Part shown: positions 18,109 through 27,103 of the stretch, piece after piece
Position numbering within the stretch: the stretch's first letter is position 1
Layout: every line of letters begins with the position of its first letter
Assembly: GCF_927798115.1 (NCBI RefSeq)
Contig: NZ_CAKMMG010000003.1
Location: 1-64,000 of the forward strand
Reading direction: 5' to 3'
Length of the DNA stretch: 64,000 nt
Source of the DNA: Paenibacillus auburnensis
GTDB taxonomy: Bacteria; Bacillota; Bacilli; Paenibacillales; Paenibacillaceae
Translations under genes and position numbers: made by a program
The notes under the pieces: generated by a model
The model's database searches: none
What the model was told of the DNA's origin: nothing
Seen by the model: the letters and a program-made list of their open reading frames with translations, nothing else

Positions 18109-19139
18109 TGCTCTTCACCTCCGATCTCCAAGGCTACGGCATGCGCTACGCAGGGAATACTCTCCCCCTGCTGGTAAGACAGCGGTGACAGCAGTGCTCC
18201 GGTTGCCACGATTAGCACACGCTTCAGCTCTCCTTTTTTCATCCGCTTAAGAATATGTCCATAAGTTACAACTGCTGAGCAGCCGCAGCCGCTTCCTCCC
18301 GCAATCACATATTTTTGCTTATCCAGGTCGTAAATAAGCAGTCCGCAGTCATTAAAAGTCGTTTGTTCCATCGGTATACCTTCTTTGGCCAGCAACTCTT
18401 TGGCAATTGGCAGACCTACGGAAGCAAGGTCACCGGTCACAATTAAATCATAATACCCGGGTGACAGGGCCGTATCACGGAAATGGGCAGTAATCGTATC
18501 TGCTGCAGCCGGGGCCATGGCGGTCCCCATATTGAACGGGTCGGTCAGACCCAGGTCCATAATTTTGCCGATCGTTGCAGATACCACATGAATGCCCTGT
18601 TTACTGCCGTCATTGCGGCCGACAACCGCACAGCCTGAACCCGTAACGGTGTATTGGGCGGTCGGCGGCTTTTGAGACCCATATTCGGTCGGATAACGGA
18701 ATTGCTTCTCCACCGTGCAGTTATGGCTTGAGGTTCCGGCCAGGGCGTATTTGCTGCCTCCGGAATCAACAATCATTGAGGCGATGGCCAGACTCTCCAT
18801 GGAGGTGGAACAGGCCCCGAAGACCCCGAGATAGGGTACCCCCAGCTTTCTGGCCGCAAAGGAGCTGCTGATAATCTGATTCATCAGATCACCGCCGACA
18901 AAAAACTCCAGCTTGTCCTGCTCAAGATCGGCATTCATCAGCGCCAGCTTGGAGGCTTTTTCGAACAGGGCACGCTCTGCTTTTTCCCAAGTCTTCTCGC
19001 CCATTTCGAGCGAATCATAAATGAAATCAAAATCCGATGCTAACGGGCCCTCCCCTTCCTCCGGCCCTACAACTGCAGAGGAACCAAGAATGACAGGACG
19101 GGTGGTGAACTTCCAGGTCTGGCTGCCTAACTGCTCCAT
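18105..19139 (-). CDS. spoVAD: Stage V sporulation protein AD
   Basis: SpoVAD, 344 residues here, is the soluble subunit of the SpoVA complex and binds dipicolinic acid directly; it has a thiolase-like fold. Typical segments are SSAVVGPEEGEGPLASDFD near residue 20, LGVFGACSTSMESLAIASM near residue 105 and VIAGGSGCGCSAVVTYGHIL near residue 280. It sits between spoVAC and spoVAE with one-base and four-base joins, so the three proteins are made together in the forespore. GGGGAGG lies before the ATG. Confidence 0.96.
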   Translation of the reverse strand: MEQLGSQTWKFTTRPVILGSSAVVGPEEGEGPLASDFDFIYDSLEMGEKTWEKAERALFEKASKLALMNADLEQDKLEFFVGGDLMNQIISSSFAARKLGVPYLGVFGACSTSMESLAIASMIVDSGGSKYALAGTSSHNCTVEKQFRYPTEYGSQKPPTAQYTVTGSGCAVVGRNDGSKQGIHVVSATIGKIMDLGLTDPFNMGTAMAPAAADTITAHFRDTALSPGYYDLIVTGDLASVGLPIAKELLAKEGIPMEQTTFNDCGLLIYDLDKQKYVIAGGSGCGCSAVVTYGHILKRMKKGELKRVLIVATGALLSPLSYQQGESIPCVAHAVALEIGGEEQ

Positions 19140-19140
19140 T

Positions 19141-19638
19141 TTAGTGCGAACCTCCCCAGCCCATAATAGCGTACACTACACCGACCACAAACGCAGCAAC
19201 CACACCAAACACAATGACGGAGCCAGCCAGCTTGAACATATTTCCGCCTACCCCGAGCACCAGACCCTCTGCACGGTGTTCCAGCGCCGCGGAGCACATG
19301 CTGTTGGCAAAGCCTGTGACTGGTACCGCAGTCCCGGCTCCGCACCACTGGGCTAATTTATCATATACGCCAAAGCTGGTCAGAATCACGGAAATAAGGA
19401 TCAGCACCGCCACCGTCGGGCTTGAGGCTTCGCGGGAGGTCATATCAAAGATAGCCATGAACGCCTCCTGGATGCCTTGTCCCAGCACACAGATCAAACC
19501 TCCCGACAGAAACGCCCGGATACAGTTTTTGAATACCGGGCGGGAAGGCACAAAAGGCTTGGACAATTTCTCATAGTCCTGTGGAGTCATGGTGTCAAGC
19601 CGCAGCTTGACACCGGTTTTTTTGGTTTTTGCCGGCAA
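19141..19638 (-). CDS. spoVAC: Stage V sporulation protein AC
   Basis: SpoVAC, 165 residues here, is a mechanosensitive membrane component of the dipicolinate channel. After a hydrophilic N-terminus (YEKLSKPFVPSRPVFKNC) there are four or five helices, with the repeat-like segment GAGTAVPVTGFANSMCSAAL near residue 105 that resembles the matching part of SpoVAE. The start codon is TTG, preceded by AGGAGGTG at good spacing. The locus holds only spoVAC, spoVAD and spoVAE; spoVAA, spoVAB and spoVAF are not here. Confidence 0.95.
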   Translation of the reverse strand: MPAKTKKTGVKLRLDTMTPQDYEKLSKPFVPSRPVFKNCIRAFLSGGLICVLGQGIQEAFMAIFDMTSREASSPTVAVLILISVILTSFGVYDKLAQWCGAGTAVPVTGFANSMCSAALEHRAEGLVLGVGGNMFKLAGSVIVFGVVAAFVVGVVYAIMGWGGSH

Positions 19639-19777
19639 ATGGGGACACCTCCTGGAATGTAGGCGAAGGGAAGATATCAGGGCAACAATCGGGCTGCCGT
19701 TTCCCCTCGGATTTTTCTTCTCTTAGAAGTTTTTCCTTATTGTTCGCCATCTGCCGACAGATTATGTCCTGGTATAC

Positions 19778-19945
19778 TCAGGAAAAAAACAGCAGCACCA
19801 CTATCAGCAGCAGGAACAAAACCAAAATCAGCACCGTTTCGCTCTCCCGCCGGTACCGGCGGGGATACCTTCTCTGCATTCCGCGCGACATTTTGCGGGG
19901 TACACCCTGCCCGTAAGGCCCGGAAATGCTTCCTGCAACCCTCAT
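19778..19945 (-). CDS. Very small basic, single-pass membrane protein upstream of spoVAC
   Basis: A gene of 55 codons with AGGAAG upstream of its ATG. The product starts MRVAGSISGPYGQGVPRKMS, continues with an arginine-rich stretch (RRYPRRYRRES, about residues 27-35) and ends in a hydrophobic helix (VLILVLFLLLIVVLLFF, residues 38-54). This resembles the general style of small sporulation membrane proteins, such as the YjcZ group, whose helix also reads FxLIVVLFILLI. Family membership is a guess. It reads in the same direction as spoVAC, 140 bases upstream, and could be part of the same forespore regulon. Confidence 0.6.
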   Translation of the reverse strand: MRVAGSISGPYGQGVPRKMSRGMQRRYPRRYRRESETVLILVLFLLLIVVLLFFS

Positions 19946-20095
19946 TGTTCTCGCTTCCTTTCCCGGCTCCTGCCTTCAGAGCCACTACCACATATTATTC
20001 GCACAGCAGCTGCCCGGTGTTTGCCGGAGGGACCCTAAGATAGACAAGAGAAGTCGGAATGTTCATACTATATGTAGTAAAGGAGCGATAAGCAT

Positions 20096-21169
20096 ATGAA
20101 CCAAGAAACGATGGACTTGTTTAAAACACTGACCGAATTCCCCGCAGCTCCGGGCTTCGAGCGTGAACTGCGCGCTTACGTCAAGGATGCTATGTTACCT
20201 TATACGGATGAGTTCGTGCAGGACCGGCTGGGAAGCCTCTTCGGCGTACTGCGCGGCGAAGAAAACGGCCCCAAAATTATGGTCGCCGGACATTTTGACG
20301 AAGTAGGCTTTATGGTCACCGGTATTACAGGCAACGGAATGATCCGGTTTCAGCCGCTTGGCGGCTGGCTGGCATCGGCAGTGGCTTCACAGCGGCTGCA
20401 GATCATTACCCCGAAAGGCACGCTGACCGGCGTGGTCGGCAGCACGCCGATCCATCTGCTCAGCCCGGAAGAACGTAACAAAACCGGCGATATCAGCAAA
20501 ATGTATTTGGATATCGGTGCAGACAGCCGGGAAGAAGCTGAGAGCTTCGGCGTGAAGCCAGGCCAGCAGATTCTCCCGATCTGCCCGTTTACACCACTGG
20601 CTAATCCGAAGAAAATTATGGCCAAGGCTTGGGACAACCGTTATGGCGTTGGTCTGGCAATTGAACTGGTCAAGGCGCTGCACGGTAAAAAGCTGCCGAA
20701 CACAGTCTATGCCGGTGCTACGGTGCAGGAAGAGGCTGGCCTCCGCGGTGCGCGCACCGCAGCCAACCTGCTGGCACCGGACATATTCTTCGGCCTGGAT
20801 GCCAGTGCCGCCGCCGACATGACCGGCGACCGCCAGGCCTTCGGCCAGCTCGGCCAAGGCGCACTGCTGCGCATTTATGATCCGACCATGATTACCCACC
20901 GCGGACTGATAGAGTACGTGCAGGATACAGCAGATACCCACCGGATTAAGTACCAGTACTTCGTCTCCCAGGGCGGAACAGATGCCGGCCAAGTACATGT
21001 CAGCGGAATCGGCGTACCGTCTGCGGTAATCGGAATCTGCTCTCGCTACATCCATACCGCTTCGTCCGTGATTCACAGCGACGATTACGAGGCGGCCAAG
21101 GAGTTGCTGATCAAGCTCGTTGAAGGACTGGACCGCACCACACTCCAGACCATCCTGGAGAACAGCTAA
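20096..21169 (+). CDS. M42 family glutamyl aminopeptidase-type metallopeptidase
   Basis: This 357-residue M42 peptidase (FrvX/YsdC group) is a dinuclear zinc aminopeptidase that usually forms a large tetrahedral dodecamer. Metal and catalytic sites visible are [11 protein letters not shown] near residue 65 (His, Asp), [14 protein letters not shown] near 180 (bridging Asp), [11 protein letters not shown] near 212 (catalytic Glu and metal Glu) and GLDAS near 235. The later [11 protein letters not shown] contributes the last His. AAGGAG lies upstream of the ATG. It is a single-gene unit on the plus strand ending at a strong terminator. Confidence 0.94.
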   Translation: MNQETMDLFKTLTEFPAAPGFERELRAYVKDAMLPYTDEFVQDRLGSLFGVLRGEENGPKIMVAGHFDEVGFMVTGITGNGMIRFQPLGGWLASAVASQRLQIITPKGTLTGVVGSTPIHLLSPEERNKTGDISKMYLDIGADSREEAESFGVKPGQQILPICPFTPLANPKKIMAKAWDNRYGVGLAIELVKALHGKKLPNTVYAGATVQEEAGLRGARTAANLLAPDIFFGLDASAAADMTGDRQAFGQLGQGALLRIYDPTMITHRGLIEYVQDTADTHRIKYQYFVSQGGTDAGQVHVSGIGVPSAVIGICSRYIHTASSVIHSDDYEAAKELLIKLVEGLDRTTLQTILENS

Positions 21170-21182
21170 GAACACAACCGAT

Positions 21183-21234
21183 AAAAAACGGGCGGGAATG
21201 AAGGCTATTGACCTTCAATCCCGCCCGTTTTTTG
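21183..21234. terminator. Bidirectional terminator after the M42 peptidase gene
   Basis: AAAAAACGGGCGGGA pairs with TCCCGCCCGTTTTTT around an inner GAAGG.../CCTTC extension, giving T runs in both directions. It separates the convergent peptidase and ABC-2 permease genes. Confidence 0.92.
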
Positions 21235-21257
21235 TTCAGTAGATCTTGGATGCACCG

Positions 21258-22325
21258 TCAGTTCCGTGAACGGACCTCCTGGCGCATGAAGATGTAATAG
21301 GACAACCCGAAGCAGAGAACTGTAGCCGCGAGCAGACCGGTCAGCTGAGGCCAGACCAGCAGCAGACTTTGGCCCAGTGATAGAGGGCTTGAGATGGCCC
21401 CAACCAGCTGATCCATCGTCAGCGGTCCAAGAGAACGCACACCCGGCGACAGCAGCGTTGATATCGTCTCACTGAACAGCTCTGTCGGAGACAGCCTGTT
21501 CAGTGTAAGGATGAAATTGGCGTGGTGCAGCTGCTCACTGACGGTAGCCATCTGAGATACCGCCGTAGCGCTGTCGATCAGATTGATAATCATGCTGTAG
21601 AACAAGGTCAGGAACAGCCAGGCAGCAATGCCCGACAATGCGGAAGTGGCTGCCTGGCGGAAGCGGATGGAGAACAGAATCGAGAGATTCAGCCAGAAGC
21701 CGATATAGACCACGGCAATAATCAAAAAGAACAAAATACGCCAGAATTCCTCCGGTGTAGGGGGATAACCGATGGTCAAGAGTCCGAGTCCGGTCACCGA
21801 TAGCCCGAGCGAAAACACCACAATGGCAATCAGCAGCAGTGAAGCTGTGAATTTCGCCTTCAGGAAATCGTCCCGGTAGATCGGCTGAGACAGCAATCGT
21901 CCCAATGTGCCTTTGTTCCGTTCGGAATTGACGGCGTCAAAGCCAAGTGAAATGCCGATCAGCGGCCCGAGCCAGGACAGGAACGTGGTGAATGTCGGGA
22001 GCGATAAGGTGCTGCTCGACAGGGTGAACATCTTCAGGAACAGGAAGGTCGTGCCGCTCTGCCCGTCCGAGCTTCCGCCTTTTATCGCTGTGATTGAAGA
22101 ATAGATCGATCCGATACAGGCCAGTACGATGATACCGATCAGAATCGTAAACCGCCAGCTGCGGATGTGGTCTCCCAGCTCCTTCTGCACCATCACCCAG
22201 AAAGCGGAACGGCTGCCTGCCTCACGCTCCGGAGAAACAGAGGCTGCACCGCCCTGCCGGAACCCTCCGCGCAGCCTGTTCCAGACCTTCTCCGGGAGCA
22301 TAGCACCGGATAATTTTGCGATCAT
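21258..22325 (-). CDS. ABC-2 type exporter permease
   Basis: This 355-residue membrane protein is the permease half of an ABC-2 exporter. An N-terminal cytoplasmic part of about 50 residues leads to a helix (FTILIGIIVLACIGSIYSSI), then a large loop, then five more helices between residues 115 and 345. The sequence GFDAVNSERNKGTLGRLLSQPI near residue 127 is characteristic of the ABC-2 family (substrate-loop motif before the second helix). It lies two bases after the ATPase gene, so both form one transporter. Substrate unknown; see the linked NEW3 protein. Confidence 0.88.
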   Translation of the reverse strand: MIAKLSGAMLPEKVWNRLRGGFRQGGAASVSPEREAGSRSAFWVMVQKELGDHIRSWRFTILIGIIVLACIGSIYSSITAIKGGSSDGQSGTTFLFLKMFTLSSSTLSLPTFTTFLSWLGPLIGISLGFDAVNSERNKGTLGRLLSQPIYRDDFLKAKFTASLLLIAIVVFSLGLSVTGLGLLTIGYPPTPEEFWRILFFLIIAVVYIGFWLNLSILFSIRFRQAATSALSGIAAWLFLTLFYSMIINLIDSATAVSQMATVSEQLHHANFILTLNRLSPTELFSETISTLLSPGVRSLGPLTMDQLVGAISSPLSLGQSLLLVWPQLTGLLAATVLCFGLSYYIFMRQEVRSRN

Positions 22326-22327
22326 CC

Positions 22328-23377
22328 TTATTCCTCCTTCTTCTCAAAGTAGCGGTGGTAGATCTCATCCAGCCCGAATTCCCTGCGCCGCATGTCATAA
22401 AGCTCAGCACCGCTGTGTATAACCTCGGAAGCAATGGCGGCGGTCAAATCCCGGTCGCAGGCCACTGTTACCCGGCTGCTGCCGGGAATAGCCTCCTCCT
22501 TCTTCCACTCACCGCTCTGCACCTCAAGAACACCCGGCAAAGCCTTCAGCCGGGCACTTAGCCCCTCACTCCACGGCCGGACTGCCAGCTCTACTTCTAC
22601 CCGGCGTTCCTGGTTTAGCTCCACAGAGAGCGTAGCAATATCGCCGCAGGCAATCAGCTTGCCTTGGACAAACAAACCGACCCGGTCGCAGATTTGCTGT
22701 ACCTGCTGCAGCTGATGGGAGGAGAGCAGCACTGTTATGCCTTCATTGCGGCTGAGATCAGAGATTAGCCGCAGCAGCTCCCGGACCCCTTCGGGGTCGA
22801 TCCCGAGTGTCGGCTCATCGAGGATAATAACCTCGGGCTGCTTGACCAGCACATCGGCCAGGCCGAGCCGCTGCCGCATCCCCCGGGAATAGGTGGATAC
22901 CTTGGCACGTGCGCTTCCGGCCAGGCCCACCTTTTCCAGCAGCTCTTTGGCTCTTTTCTGCGCCTCTGCAGGTGCAGCACCGTTCAGCCTGGCGGTATAG
23001 ACCAGATTATCCAGTCCGGTGCGGTCTTCGTAAAAGCCAATATCATCCGGCATATATCCGACTCTCCGCTTCACCTGAAGCGCTGAGCGCGCCGGATCAA
23101 AACCGCAGATTCTGGCACTGCCTGCTGTGCGCTCAGTCAAGCCGAGCATCATCAGAATGGTCGTCGTTTTACCTGCGCCATTCGGGCCGAGAAGCCCGAA
23201 CACCTCTCCTTTGCGGATACGGAGACTAAGATTGTCTACTGCGGTGAATGCCCCGTAGCGCTTGGTCAGGGACTCCAGTTCAATGACCGGTGCCTCCCCG
23301 GAGGAGGCATTGGCTGAATCCAATAGCTTTTCTTCAGTCATCATTGGCTGTTTCTCGCGGATATCCATCGGCTTCAC
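22328..23377 (-). CDS. ABC transporter ATP-binding protein (CcmA/YhaQ type)
   Basis: This 349-residue ATPase shows Walker [10 protein letters not shown] near residue 68, the signature [15 protein letters not shown] near 165, Walker [13 protein letters not shown] near 182, and the H-loop SSHQLQQV near 217. The tail beyond 240 is the usual regulatory extension of ABC-2 ATPases. The GTG start overlaps the NEW3 stop codon (GTGA) behind GGAAG. The three-gene unit NEW3-ATPase-permease is a recurring arrangement in Firmicutes, by memory. Confidence 0.92.
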   Translation of the reverse strand: MKPMDIREKQPMMTEEKLLDSANASSGEAPVIELESLTKRYGAFTAVDNLSLRIRKGEVFGLLGPNGAGKTTTILMMLGLTERTAGSARICGFDPARSALQVKRRVGYMPDDIGFYEDRTGLDNLVYTARLNGAAPAEAQKRAKELLEKVGLAGSARAKVSTYSRGMRQRLGLADVLVKQPEVIILDEPTLGIDPEGVRELLRLISDLSRNEGITVLLSSHQLQQVQQICDRVGLFVQGKLIACGDIATLSVELNQERRVEVELAVRPWSEGLSARLKALPGVLEVQSGEWKKEEAIPGSSRVTVACDRDLTAAIASEVIHSGAELYDMRRREFGLDEIYHRYFEKKEE

Positions 23378-24543
23378 CGTCTTCCGAATCTGCGGAACAG
23401 ATAGTAAATGCCGGCGATTACGGCGGCGATAATCAGCACTCCTATCCAGCCCCAGAAGACCGAGGTTTTGACGGTAACCCGGAGGTCTGCCGACGCTGAC
23501 TTCGCGGCAGAGGATGCCGTAAGGCTAACTACATAATCACCAGGCAGCGCATTTCCGCTGGATTTGATGACCGCCTGGGTTGTTGCGGTAGCTCCAGGCT
23601 GAATGGTGCGGATGGTTGAAGGATCGAAGGATACCTCCCATCCGGTCGGTGTACCCTGGGAAGCGAGTGAAACATCCTCCAGCGGAACGCTGCCGGTATT
23701 GGTAATCACCAGATCCACCCGGCGCTCTCCGCCTGCCTTGACATCCGTGCTCAGCACATCGTTTGAGGTACTGAGCTGTATGCCGTAAGTACCTGTAATC
23801 ACTGCTTCCAGTTCAGCCTGTGTATTGGTGGAGCCGCTCGATGCTGTCACCGGTATTTTGTAGGTGCCGGCTTTAACCTGTTCCGGCGGTTTGGCTTCGA
23901 TGCTGATGGTCTTCTCAGCTCCAGCTTCCAGCTCCACAGAAGTAACGCTGTTGCCGTCCGACTTGATCCGCACATCCCAGCCATCCTCCGCATGCGCTGT
24001 GAGTGCATAGGACTGCTTCTGGGCTGTACGGTTGCGCAGAACTGCGCTATATGTAAACGTCGTATCGGAATGGCCCTCCATGTTGGCCTGATCCACCGTC
24101 AGCTCTGTTTTGAAGGTCCCCTGCTCCGAGACATTCACCTTCAGCGGCAGTGTCTCCCCTGCGCCTGTCTTGACTGCAAAGCTGTAGCTTCCCTTGTTGA
24201 TCTCCAGCGGCACCTCCAGCTGAAGCGTCACGTTTTGGGTCTCTCCTCCCTTGACTGCCAGCTGCTGAACCTGACGGCCGCCGGCGGTAAGCTCATACTT
24301 CCAGAAGTTCCCCCCGGCATCAAAGGAAATGGCCGCTTTGGCGGTAGAGGTTCCGTGATTGATTACATCAATCGGGTAGGAGACGGATTCACCCGGAGCC
24401 GCAGACAGCTCCACATAAGGGGTATACAGCTCCAGCGTCCCGTCCGCAGCAGCCTTCTCAAGGCCTGCATTGGTGTACCAGCCCATGGCGGCAAGCATAA
24501 GAATCAGCAGTGCCGCAAGCGGTTTTGCAGTTTTTTTCAGCAT
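23374..24543 (-). CDS. NEW3 domain secreted, membrane-anchored protein
   Basis: This 389-residue protein has a signal peptide ([20 protein letters not shown]), three or more Ig-like repeats of the NEW3/COG1470 type (residues 35-350; [13 protein letters not shown] and [13 protein letters not shown] are typical strands) and a C-terminal anchor ([20 protein letters not shown], then RRFGRR). It therefore stands outside the membrane, fixed at its C-terminus. It is first in an operon with an ABC-2 exporter and may be an accessory part of it. GGAGGAATGA precedes the ATG. It is divergent from an ECF sigma gene 180 bases away. Confidence 0.87.
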   Translation of the reverse strand: MLKKTAKPLAALLILMLAAMGWYTNAGLEKAAADGTLELYTPYVELSAAPGESVSYPIDVINHGTSTAKAAISFDAGGNFWKYELTAGGRQVQQLAVKGGETQNVTLQLEVPLEINKGSYSFAVKTGAGETLPLKVNVSEQGTFKTELTVDQANMEGHSDTTFTYSAVLRNRTAQKQSYALTAHAEDGWDVRIKSDGNSVTSVELEAGAEKTISIEAKPPEQVKAGTYKIPVTASSGSTNTQAELEAVITGTYGIQLSTSNDVLSTDVKAGGERRVDLVITNTGSVPLEDVSLASQGTPTGWEVSFDPSTIRTIQPGATATTQAVIKSSGNALPGDYVVSLTASSAAKSASADLRVTVKTSVFWGWIGVLIIAAVIAGIYYLFRRFGRR

Positions 24544-24722
24544 AAATCATTCCTCCTTAGTGTTCTTCCGTAAAGGAATACGAACGAGGAAGAACGCTGG
24601 ATTTACACTCTGAAATAAATTTTTTCGGGACTTTAAAAAATAGAGAAATAGTGGTAAAACGTATTTAGAATGAGAATACAGTCCGGAGACAGCGGCAGTA
24701 TCAGCGAGGGAGGGAGACGGCA

Positions 24723-25334
24723 ATGGACCTGCACAACGAGGCGATGGCCATGCGGCTGGCGCAGATGTGCGAGGGGGATACAGCGGCTTTTGATGAATTT
24801 TATGCCTGCTATGCCCCCTTCATTATGCAGATTGCATACAGAGTGACCCAGGAGCAGATGGAGGCAGAGGACATCTGCCATGATATTATGCTGGAGGTGC
24901 TGCGCAGAGGACATGCCTACGATCCGTCACGCGGTTCCATCAAGTCCTGGCTGGCGGTCATGACCCGCAGCCGCTGCATTGACAAGCTTCGCCGTAGGGC
25001 AAAGACAGAGCCGCTGGCCGATCCAGATCTGCTGCGCAGGGACGAGACCGGGCCTGCGGAAGAGGATCCGGCGGTACGCAGATTCCAGCGCGAAGCGCTG
25101 CGTTCAGCCCTGAGCGGCCTTCCCTTGAACCAGAAACAGGCCATTGTCGGCTCGTATTTCGAGGCACACACCCATCAGGAACTGGCAGAAACCTGGAGTG
25201 TACCGCTCGGTACGGTCAAATCCTGGATTAAATATGGCGTTGCAAATATGCGGAAGCAGTTCATTAAGCAGGGCTGGGTGGACCAGCCGGAAGGAGGCGC
25301 AGAGCATGAACCGTTACTCAAACGAAAACGTTGA
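24723..25334 (+). CDS. ECF-type RNA polymerase sigma factor
   Basis: This 203-residue sigma factor has region 2 at about residues 25-95 (FDEFYACYAPFIMQIAYRVT, EDICHDIMLEVLRR, IKSWLAVMTRSRCIDKLRR) and region 4 at about 120-175 (LPLNQKQAIVGSYFEAHTHQ, then VPLGTVKSWIKYGVANMRKQ). The pair with a zinc anti-sigma factor starting inside its 3' end suggests the SigK/SigL-like ECF group. GGAGGGAGA lies before the ATG. The divergent neighbour is the NEW3-ABC operon, a candidate target. Confidence 0.92.
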   Translation: MDLHNEAMAMRLAQMCEGDTAAFDEFYACYAPFIMQIAYRVTQEQMEAEDICHDIMLEVLRRGHAYDPSRGSIKSWLAVMTRSRCIDKLRRRAKTEPLADPDLLRRDETGPAEEDPAVRRFQREALRSALSGLPLNQKQAIVGSYFEAHTHQELAETWSVPLGTVKSWIKYGVANMRKQFIKQGWVDQPEGGAEHEPLLKRKR

Positions 25335-26151
25335 TCCGCTTTACAACAGAGACAGAACAGGTACTTCTCTGCGCCACTTCAGCGAAGCAGAATGGATTGA
25401 TTGGATTGGTATGGACATTACAGGCAAGAAACGCGAGGATATGCATATTCACTTAACACTCTGCGCGGAATGCCGCGAGCTGTATGAGGTATGGCTTCCG
25501 CTGCTGGCTGATCCGTCTCCGGAGCCAGTTCACCTGACGGAAGGCGGTTACGCAGCTGCGGATCAGGCGACCTCGGCCCCCCTGTTCCCTGCGGATGCTG
25601 TCCGCCGGAAGCTTAGACGGAAGGTTCAGCGGACCGGATGGCGGCGCAGGCTGGCTACAGCTGCGATCAAACCGGCTTTCTACAGAAGTGCTGCTGCCTT
25701 GGGTGTATGTGCACTGGCTGGTCTTCTGGTTCTGGGTTTGTTCGGGACTGAACAAGGCAGCACTACCGAACGCAGTCGCTATGTAAGTAACTATGAACCG
25801 CAGGCATTAGGTGTGCTAAACCGGCCGGAGACCGTTTCCTACCCGCTGGACCGGAGCCGTGATGACCAGTTTACCGGCAATGTATGGTACAACGGCCACT
25901 CCAACGAACTATTCGTGCTGATTGAGGACTTAATGCTGCAGGAAGGCCATTCCATACAGGCGTGGGCAGTAAACGGCAGCCGGCGGGATACGCTGGGGCT
26001 GGTGCAGATTGAAGCTGCCAAGGGGCATTTATACGTGAAGGGGACACAGCTTGGTGAAGCGGACAATATCGCACTGACAGTCGAACCTCCCGGCGGCAGT
26101 GAACGGCCTACCTCTCCTGATGCTGTCTGGGTACATCTGATTAAGCGTTAA
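25306..26151 (+). CDS. Zinc-binding anti-sigma factor, RskA-type C-terminus
   Basis: This 281-residue protein carries the ZAS motif H-x3-C-x2-C at residues 49-56 (HLTLCAEC), one membrane helix near 130-150 (SAAALGVCALAGLLVLGLFG), and an external domain of the RskA type at the C-terminus (HSIQAWAVNGSRRDTLGLVQ). It would hold the ECF sigma factor at the membrane until released by a signal. I chose the start at 25306 because AAGGAGG is eight bases upstream and the protein then overlaps the sigma gene by 29 bases, usual for such pairs. Confidence 0.9.
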   Translation: MNRYSNENVDPLYNRDRTGTSLRHFSEAEWIDWIGMDITGKKREDMHIHLTLCAECRELYEVWLPLLADPSPEPVHLTEGGYAAADQATSAPLFPADAVRRKLRRKVQRTGWRRRLATAAIKPAFYRSAAALGVCALAGLLVLGLFGTEQGSTTERSRYVSNYEPQALGVLNRPETVSYPLDRSRDDQFTGNVWYNGHSNELFVLIEDLMLQEGHSIQAWAVNGSRRDTLGLVQIEAAKGHLYVKGTQLGEADNIALTVEPPGGSERPTSPDAVWVHLIKR

Positions 26152-26339
26152 CCGCAAAGAGCAAGTGTTCAAAAATAAAGTATTAGACTAAAAAATAAAG
26201 TGTTAGACTGGCGGGCGCTTCATTAAGCTAACGGGCAGGATAGTTGAACAAGATAAGTGGAGGTTTTATGTCGCATTTGACGCATACTGCGCAGCAGAAG
26301 GGAGAGTCAGCTTTTTAAATGGCGAAAGATCTGAACGAG

Positions 26340-26391
26340 AAAATAAAGTGATAGACTGCCGCTGTGTTGTTGGACTAACGTTCTCCGTTAG
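26340..26391 (+). repeat. Left inner inverted repeat of element 1
   Basis: An AAAATAAAGTGATAGACT box is followed by GCCGCTGTGTTGTTGG and the small hairpin CTAACG-TTCTC-CGTTAG (26375-26391). The whole stretch matches, in reverse complement, the sequence at 27047-27103. The hairpin ends two bases before the stop codon of the 184-residue gene. A short 16-codon frame with a good ribosome binding site at 26268-26318 lies between outer and inner repeats, but is too short to call. Confidence 0.65.
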
Positions 26392-26392
26392 T

Positions 26393-26947
26393 TTAATCAC
26401 TTTGTCTATTTGGATTGAGGAATATATCAAGATTTGCTATATAGCTATCTATATCGTGAAAAGGTTTTAGTCCATTTTCCTTTCTTAAACCATTAAATTC
26501 TGCCAGTTCTTTAATGAGTTCCAAAGCAACGAGTCTGATATTATTTCTTGAAAATAAAAACTTTCCATATGTGGCCTGCTCAGTCTCCCATAATACACAT
26601 TGATTCTTATAATTCACCTTAATATAGAATCCGCCGCAGCCAAAATTACCACAAGAGCACGTAAACATTGGGAACTCTCCTTGCTGCGCAAGGGATTTAA
26701 AGAACTCAGTGACAACAAATATTTCATCATCTTCATTAAGCCTAACTTCGTTGACATATAGGTTTATTGTTTCGATTATTACAGGAATCAAAATTCTTTT
26801 ATGTTTAGAAACGTTTATATACTTTTTGGATACATCCACATTTACTTCAACTCTTAATTTATCAAAATTATGTCCATTCAAAAGTTTACAGATCATCGGT
26901 ATCGCCACCCATAATTGATGCTTAATTATATTCAAGACTATTACCAC
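26393..26947 (-). CDS. Unknown protein with CxCGxxxCGG cysteine cluster (184 residues)
   Basis: I do not recognise this protein. It is AT-rich compared with the chromosome around it. The middle holds a cysteine cluster (FTCSCGNFGCGGFYIKVNY, about residues 96-114) that could bind a metal, flanked by beta-strand-like segments and a C-terminal helix (RLVALELIKELAEFNGLRKE). The first possible start is GTG at 26947, in the sequence GGGCAGGATTGC that resembles the island's repeat motif; an ATG 17 codons later (26896) is the other choice. The gene fills the space between two inverted repeats and appears to be cargo of element 1. Confidence 0.65.
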   Translation of the reverse strand: MVIVLNIIKHQLWVAIPMICKLLNGHNFDKLRVEVNVDVSKKYINVSKHKRILIPVIIETINLYVNEVRLNEDDEIFVVTEFFKSLAQQGEFPMFTCSCGNFGCGGFYIKVNYKNQCVLWETEQATYGKFLFSRNNIRLVALELIKELAEFNGLRKENGLKPFHDIDSYIANLDIFLNPNRQSD

Positions 26948-27046
26948 GCAATCCTGCCCGTTAGCTTAGTGAAGTTTTTTCAACAAGAGTCTTATCGATT
27001 GTTACGCAGTACGATGATATTGTGTAATAAAAGAAAGCGTGCTTAT

Positions 27047-27103
27047 CAAGCTAACGGGAAACGTTAGTTGAACAACAACAGCGGCAGTCTAAGACTATAT
27101 TTA
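27047..27103 (-). repeat. Right inner inverted repeat of element 1
   Basis: This stretch carries the perfect hairpin CTAACG-GGAAA-CGTTAG (27051-27067), then TTGAACAACAACAGCGGCAG. It is the reverse complement, with few differences, of 26340-26391. The two copies enclose the 184-residue gene, making a nested inner unit of about 760 bp. A weaker relative, AAGCTAACGGGCAGGATAGT, occurs at 26225, and another at 26951-26966. Confidence 0.65.

Noticed and set aside
19737..19991. An 84-codon minus-strand frame over the same DNA as the small membrane protein
   Set aside because: It has no ribosome binding site and no membrane or domain pattern; the 55-codon frame at 19778-19945 is better supported.
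26268..26318. A 16-codon frame with a good ribosome binding site inside element 1 (MSHLTHTAQQKGESAF)
   Set aside because: Too short to support as a gene; it may be the remains of the start of a lost cargo gene or leader. Kept only as a remark.
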